The notes under the pieces: model-generated
Database searches by the model: none
What the model saw: only the letters and a program-made list of their open reading frames with translations
Told to the model about the DNA's origin: nothing
Assembly: GCA_014801535.1 (NCBI GenBank)
Contig: JAAVEA010000030.1
Span: forward strand, 1-47,133
Reading direction: 5' to 3'
Length of the DNA: 47,133 nucleotides
Source: Bacteroides sp.
Lineage (GTDB): Bacteria > Bacteroidota > Bacteroidia > Bacteroidales > Muribaculaceae
Shown here: piece by piece, positions 43,625-47,133 of the stretch
How the letters are laid out: every line of letters starts with the position of its first letter
How positions within the stretch are numbered: the stretch's first letter is position 1
Translations under genes and position numbers: made by a program

Positions 43625-44893
43625 TTACCATTTCCCAAGTCTTGACCCGGCAAATCCACCGGTGATTAGCGATGTCACGGCAGCAATGGCAATCAGCGGC
43701 ACTGCAGTGATAAGAATGTCGGTATAATCAACCACGACCGGGTATGATTGCACCACAAGAGTCTGCGGATCTCCCTGCAGATGTATGAAGCCATATCGCT
43801 GCTGAAGCAGACAGAGGCCTAACCCCAGGACCAGACCGGCCACCCCTCCAATGAAGGTGACAAAAACACTCTCCCATCTGAACACGCCGACAATGCCGCG
43901 TCGCGACATACCCAAAGCCTTGAGGGTTGACATGGACTTTTGTTTCTCTATGACAAGCATCGAGAGTGAGGAGATTATGTTGAATGAGGCTATCACAAGA
44001 ATAAAGAAGAGGAGAAGGAATGTGACCCATTTCTCTATAGAGATCATGCGGAAATTCATTTCCTGTTGCCGGAGCCGATCTTTGACAATATATTTGCCGG
44101 AGGCAAGTCCTGTTCTTATCGCATCCGCAAGTCTTTCCGGCTCTATCCCCGGTTTCCCTTTCACTTCAATTGCCGAAGCCTCCAGATCGTATTGCAGTAA
44201 ATCACGAGCCACATCTATATCCACAATCACCCGATTGTCATCAAACTCCGATTGATTTGATCGATAGACGGCTGTCACCAACACTGAATCACGTAGGAAA
44301 GATGCCGCCGGATTGGCAAGGTTAACCCGCCCCTCTCTCCGTGGGGTGAAAAGCAGAATATGGCTACCCGGGTTGGCACCGAGGCGCGAGGAGGTGCCGA
44401 CAGCGATTACCGACTGAGGCATTGGGACGGCTTCTTCCTCATCGTCATATGAGGCGCGCATTTCGGTTGCACCGGAAGGAAGCTTGTCGATAAGAAGAGA
44501 ATTCAGCGAGGTAACGGCCGCATACCCTTCTCTGTCGGTTCCCTTCAGGGAAACGGGTGTTTCGCGCCCGTTGTAAATAGCGAGCGCATTTTCAAGTATG
44601 GTCGGAACGGCTTTCTCAACTTCAGGAATGCGTGCGATCACTTCTGCCAGTGAGTCGCCGTCGGCAAACACTTTGCCTGTTGCCGGAGTGACCATCACAT
44701 CAGGTGTGAGCGTATCAATTCTGTCGGCAATCACCGACTTGAAGCCGTTGAATACCGACAGAACACATATTATAGCCGCCGTGGCCACCGCAATGCCGCA
44801 TATCGACACCACTGAAATTGCCCCGACTGCGCTGTGCGATTTCTTGGCACGCAGATAGCGCCATGCTATACGTGCCGAAAGGGGGATTTTCAT
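43625..44893 (-). CDS. LolC/LolE-type ABC transporter permease (FtsX family)
   Basis: Inner-membrane permease of the kind that releases lipoproteins to LolA. The N-terminus IAWRYLRAKKSHSAVGAISV is family-typical, followed by TM1 (about 22-47), a large periplasmic domain (about 50-270) and three C-terminal TMs in an FtsX fold (VTFLLLFFILVIASFNIISS, then LKALGMSRRGIVGVFRWESV). The length of 422 aa is normal. No ATPase (LolD) is encoded here. Its start overlaps the rbfA stop by four bases (ATGA). Confidence 0.88.
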   Translation of the reverse strand: MKIPLSARIAWRYLRAKKSHSAVGAISVVSICGIAVATAAIICVLSVFNGFKSVIADRIDTLTPDVMVTPATGKVFADGDSLAEVIARIPEVEKAVPTILENALAIYNGRETPVSLKGTDREGYAAVTSLNSLLIDKLPSGATEMRASYDDEEEAVPMPQSVIAVGTSSRLGANPGSHILLFTPRREGRVNLANPAASFLRDSVLVTAVYRSNQSEFDDNRVIVDIDVARDLLQYDLEASAIEVKGKPGIEPERLADAIRTGLASGKYIVKDRLRQQEMNFRMISIEKWVTFLLLFFILVIASFNIISSLSMLVIEKQKSMSTLKALGMSRRGIVGVFRWESVFVTFIGGVAGLVLGLGLCLLQQRYGFIHLQGDPQTLVVQSYPVVVDYTDILITAVPLIAIAAVTSLITGGFAGSRLGKW

Positions 44894-45225
44894 TGAGCGA
44901 GCAGGCGATCGATATTATCTATGTAATCGAGGGAGTCGTCGAGGTAGAATTGCAGGTCCGGACATTTGCGCAGAACCTGTTTCACTGCCTGTGCAAGTTC
45001 ATAACGCACCGTCTTTGACTGTTTTTTTATATTCTCAAGAATATCCTGTGATTTTTCGGGTGGGAAAATGCTCAGATATGCCTTGGCTATGCTCAGATCA
45101 GGCGAAACCCTGACTGCGCTTACCGATACGAGCACATTTCCCATGGCCGCTGTCTGGCGGCGAAATATTTCGCTAAGCTCTTTCTGGATCAGACGAGCTA
45201 TCTTTGCTTGACGTTTTCCTTCCAT
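44890..45225 (-). CDS. rbfA: Ribosome-binding factor A
   Basis: Late 30S maturation factor that binds 16S rRNA. The KH-like fold includes KIARLIQKELSEIFRR at the start, VSVSAVRVSPDLSIAKAYLS in the middle and LRKCPDLQFYLDDSLDYIDN at the end, the classical RbfA signature. The length of 111 aa is normal. It is translationally coupled to the LolC/E-type gene. Confidence 0.95.
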   Translation of the reverse strand: MEGKRQAKIARLIQKELSEIFRRQTAAMGNVLVSVSAVRVSPDLSIAKAYLSIFPPEKSQDILENIKKQSKTVRYELAQAVKQVLRKCPDLQFYLDDSLDYIDNIDRLLAQ

Positions 45226-45264
45226 AAAATTTATTTCTTATAATTATAATTGGAATAATAAGTG

Positions 45265-45290
45265 AATGAAGTTGTTTAAACAACTTCATT
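45265..45290. repeat. GTTTAAAC-centred palindrome, copy 3
   Basis: A perfect 26-bp palindrome (13-base arms) whose core 20 bases equal the copy at 24987-25006. It lies between the O-methyltransferase stop and the rbfA start, so it may be a terminator or a regulator site. Confidence 0.8.
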
Positions 45291-45324
45291 GTATAAAAAA
45301 ATAACAAAACGGGAGTGATTTCGT

Positions 45325-45960
45325 TTAGAGCTTCCTTATAATAGTCAGGCCATCGCGGAGCGGGATTATGACTTTTTCAACCCGGGGATCAGAGGCTACC
45401 ATATCGTTAAAGGCCATTATTCCAAGGGTCTGTGCGGAATGTTTCTCCGTCGTTTCCGTGACATGTCCGTCCCATAGCGTGTTGTCGGCTATTATATACC
45501 CTCCCTTCTTTATGAGGGGGAAGCAGAGGCGGTAGTAGTCGCAATATTTACGTTTATCGGCATCAATAAAGGCCAGATCTACCGACTCCTTTTCCCATCC
45601 GGCTATCTCGTCGGTTGCATCTCCGATATGCAGGAATATACGGTCGCCATAGGGTGACGTGTCTATGGCTTCGCGTATGAAATCTTCGAGTTCATCATCG
45701 ATTTCAAACGTGTGAAGTTCGCTTCCCTCATCCATCCCTTCAGCGATACATAAAGCCGAGTATCCTGAGAACGTGCCTAACTCAAGCACACGCTCAGGCT
45801 TTATCATCTCCACTAACATTTTCAGCAATCTTCCCTGTATATGTCCCGAACACATGCGCCCGTTCAACAGGCGGATGTTGGTGAGACGGTCAAGATTCCG
45901 GAGATGGGCCGGCTCCTTGTCTATATGATTGCGTATATAAGATTCAAGAGCAAAATCCAT
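45325..45960 (-). CDS. Class I SAM-dependent O-methyltransferase
   Basis: A 211-aa enzyme of the caffeoyl-CoA/catechol O-methyltransferase-like family. Motif I is LELGTFSGYSALCIAEG, then ELHTFEIDDE. The metal-binding Asp residues are in DLAFIDADKRKYCDYY and YIIADNTLWDGHV. A small-molecule or tRNA (TrmR-like) substrate is possible; sequence alone does not decide. It lies 38 bases after aroQ on the same strand. Confidence 0.9.
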   Translation of the reverse strand: MDFALESYIRNHIDKEPAHLRNLDRLTNIRLLNGRMCSGHIQGRLLKMLVEMIKPERVLELGTFSGYSALCIAEGMDEGSELHTFEIDDELEDFIREAIDTSPYGDRIFLHIGDATDEIAGWEKESVDLAFIDADKRKYCDYYRLCFPLIKKGGYIIADNTLWDGHVTETTEKHSAQTLGIMAFNDMVASDPRVEKVIIPLRDGLTIIRKL

Positions 45961-45998
45961 AATAGTATCGTGGTGGAAATTAAACTGTATAGGCTGTG

Positions 45999-46454
45999 TC
46001 AGAAGGGGAGGTTATCTAACTCCACCAGATATTTCACCTGTAAGGCCGCCAGATAATAACCTCTTGTTCCGGCACCCGCTATCACTGCATCCACGCAGGC
46101 GGCAGTAACCGAATGTCGGCGGAATTCCTCACGTGAATGTATATTGGAGATATGCACTTCCACCACAGGCTTTTTCCCCTGTATATCGCGCAGGGCATCG
46201 GCTATGGCGTATGAATAATGGGCATACGCACCGGGATTGATGACAATGCCGTTTATGGAACCATCTTTTCTTATTGCCTGAATGCGGTCTATAATCTCTC
46301 CTTCATAGTTGGATTGAAAATTGGAGAATTTTACATCAGGCATTTCTTTACGAAGCATGGTTATGATGTCTTGCAGAGTCTCCGATCCGTAAATTTCCGG
46401 ATCTCGTTCGCCGAGAAGATTTAGATTCGGACCGTTGATGATAGCAATATTCAT
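45999..46454 (-). CDS. aroQ: Type II 3-dehydroquinate dehydratase
   Basis: Converts 3-dehydroquinate to 3-dehydroshikimate in the shikimate pathway. Signature residues are visible: INGPNLNLLGERDPEIYG (catalytic Tyr22), VINPGAYAHYSYAIADAL (Asn and His), VEVHISNIHSREEFR (catalytic His and Arg). The length of 151 aa is normal for the dodecameric type II enzyme. It heads a minus-strand pair with the O-methyltransferase. Confidence 0.97.
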   Translation of the reverse strand: MNIAIINGPNLNLLGERDPEIYGSETLQDIITMLRKEMPDVKFSNFQSNYEGEIIDRIQAIRKDGSINGIVINPGAYAHYSYAIADALRDIQGKKPVVEVHISNIHSREEFRRHSVTAACVDAVIAGAGTRGYYLAALQVKYLVELDNLPF

Positions 46455-46512
46455 GATTTTTCTTTTTTGATGTGTAAGGCTCGTTATAGTAACTCGCTAT
46501 AGTAATATGAAA

Positions 46513-46558
46513 AAAGAACAGTAGATAACTAATAAATAAGTTTATTCTACTGCTCTTT
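46513..46558 (-). terminator. Terminator of tRNA-Asp
   Basis: A 12-position stem with one mismatch (46513-46524 with 46547-46558) lies 12 bases beyond the tRNA on the minus strand and is followed by a T-run. Confidence 0.75.
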
Positions 46559-46570
46559 CTCTCTCCTCTG

Positions 46571-46644
46571 CGGTGCGGACGGGACTCGAACCCGCGACCC
46601 CATGCGTGACAGGCATGTATTCTAACCAACTGAACTACCGCACC
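46571..46644 (-). tRNA. tRNA-Asp(GUC)
   Basis: A 74-base cloverleaf: acceptor GGTGCGG/CCGCACC, D-arm GTTCAG, anticodon loop CTGTCAC on a CATGC/GCATG stem (anticodon at 46610-46608), T-loop TTCGAGT, discriminator G. CCA is not encoded. Confidence 0.95.
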
Positions 46645-46697
46645 AGATGAAGTTAAATGTATGTAAGCAAAGGGTTGTTGATTCCTCTTTGCGTCTG

Positions 46698-46728
46698 CAA
46701 ATTTACGACAAAAAATTGAAGCTGCAAA
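46698..46728 (-). promoter_or_regulatory. Promoter of tRNA-Asp
   Basis: On the minus strand TTTG (46728-46725), exactly 19 bases, then TAAATTTG (46705-46698): a consensus Bacteroidetes promoter about 60 bases upstream of the tRNA. Confidence 0.8.
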
Positions 46729-46795
46729 ATAAAAGTGGATAAAAATGAGGTCTGATGTGAAAAATAATTTTTTTTGAAAATTTTGGTCGAAAAAT

Positions 46796-46826
46796 TTGGT
46801 GGTTTAAAAATAATATTGTAATTTTG
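46796..46826 (+). promoter_or_regulatory. Promoter of tRNA-Pro
   Basis: TTTG (46796-46799), exactly 19 bases, then TAATTTTG (46819-46826): consensus spacing, divergent from the tRNA-Asp promoter. Confidence 0.8.
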
Positions 46827-46875
46827 CACTCGCAATCGGGAAGGAAACAATATGAGACTTCTTGAAAGCATCATT

Positions 46876-46951
46876 CGGGGTGTAGCTCAGCCCGGTTTAG
46901 AGTACGCGTCTGGGGGGCGTGTGGTCGCAAGTTCGAATCTTGTCACCCCGA
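46876..46951 (+). tRNA. tRNA-Pro(GGG)
   Basis: A 76-base cloverleaf: acceptor CGGGGTG/CACCCCG, D-arm GCTCAG, anticodon loop CTGGGGG on a CGCGT/GCGTG stem with two G-T pairs, T-loop TTCGAAT, discriminator A. CCA is not encoded. Confidence 0.93.
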
Positions 46952-46966
46952 CTGAGTGAAAAAAAA

Positions 46967-46996
46967 AGACTGGTAGATTTCTACCGGTCTTTTTTT
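46967..46996 (+). terminator. Terminator of tRNA-Pro
   Basis: A 10-bp stem (46967-46976 with 46981-46990, one G-T pair) with a 4-base loop is followed by a run of seven Ts. Confidence 0.88.
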
Positions 46997-47014
46997 GTTT
47001 TAGACAGTAGGATG

Positions 47015-47133
47015 GTTGGGATTTAGACAGGAGAACAGGAGAACAGGAGGAAAGTTGGGATTAAGACAGGAGAACAGGAGGAACAGGAGGAAAGTTGGGA
47101 TTAAGACAGGAGAACAGGAGGAACAGGAGGAAA
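47015..47133. repeat. 40-bp tandem repeat running off the window end
   Basis: Units begin with GTTGGGATTAAGACAGG at 47015 (39 bases), 47054 and 47094 (40 bases), each with inner AACAGGAGG repeats. The purine strand is almost pure G/A. The array is cut by the window edge, so its full length is unknown. Confidence 0.9.

Overview
The window reads as a chromosomal segment of a gut-type Bacteroidales bacterium. This is supported by a SusC/SusD pair, T9SS-like C-terminal tails, DUF4491 and DUF4960 type proteins, a Bacteroidetes-style LptE, and repeated use of the Bacteroidetes promoter pattern (TTTG or TTGC, about 19 bases, TAnnTTTG). Moderate GC and the overall gene content fit Muribaculaceae, but the family assignment is inference. 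No prophage, integron, CRISPR array or rRNA operon is present.

Layout: (1) 1-9166, a compact fructan-type polysaccharide utilisation locus on the plus strand (SusC, SusD, surface glycan-binding lipoprotein, GH32-like enzyme); the enzyme has Glu where GH32 has its nucleophilic Asp. (2) 9246-12029, two minus-strand envelope genes: a small beta-barrel and a WG-repeat protein with a hairpin in its long leader. (3) 12370-13520, a rearranged accessory patch next to miaB: a four-helix-bundle/zinc-finger gene flanked by arrays of an exact 10-bp repeat, plus a decayed duplicate of the miaB 3' half. A third array lies beyond the CoA-transferase gene. (4) 14963-17514, a succinyl-CoA:acetate-type CoA-transferase and a potassium channel. 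(5) 17805-21977, pdxJ-exbB-exbD-tonB on the minus strand, divergent from a CBS-domain gene and nadK. (6) 22067-24986, secG, a hypothetical gene, lptE and a sigma-54 activator. (7) 25047-29061, a TolC/HlyD/MFS drug-efflux operon with a palindromic operator candidate, divergent from a DUF4491 gene. (8) 29744-33273, an orphan phage-portal-like gene followed by galM and a HAD phosphatase/mutase. (9) 33282-37897, xerD, then an lrp - yfhO - degenerate-methyltransferase operon. (10) 38170-43344, yaaA and an oxalate module: frc, oxc and an AEC-family transporter. (11) 43625-46951, a LolC/E-type permease, rbfA, an O-methyltransferase, aroQ, tRNA-Asp(GUC) and tRNA-Pro(GGG), then a 40-bp tandem repeat running off the window end.

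The PUL genes would capture a fructan at the surface, trim it and import oligosaccharides using TonB energy; a TonB/ExbB/ExbD set is encoded in the same window. The frc/oxc pair forms the complete CoA cycle from oxalate to formate plus CO2, with the AEC carrier as likely oxalate/formate transporter. The least explained features are the three 10-bp-period arrays tied to the four-helix-bundle gene and miaB remnant, the GH32-like enzyme with the altered nucleophile motif, the orphan portal-like protein, and several families of dispersed intergenic palindromes.
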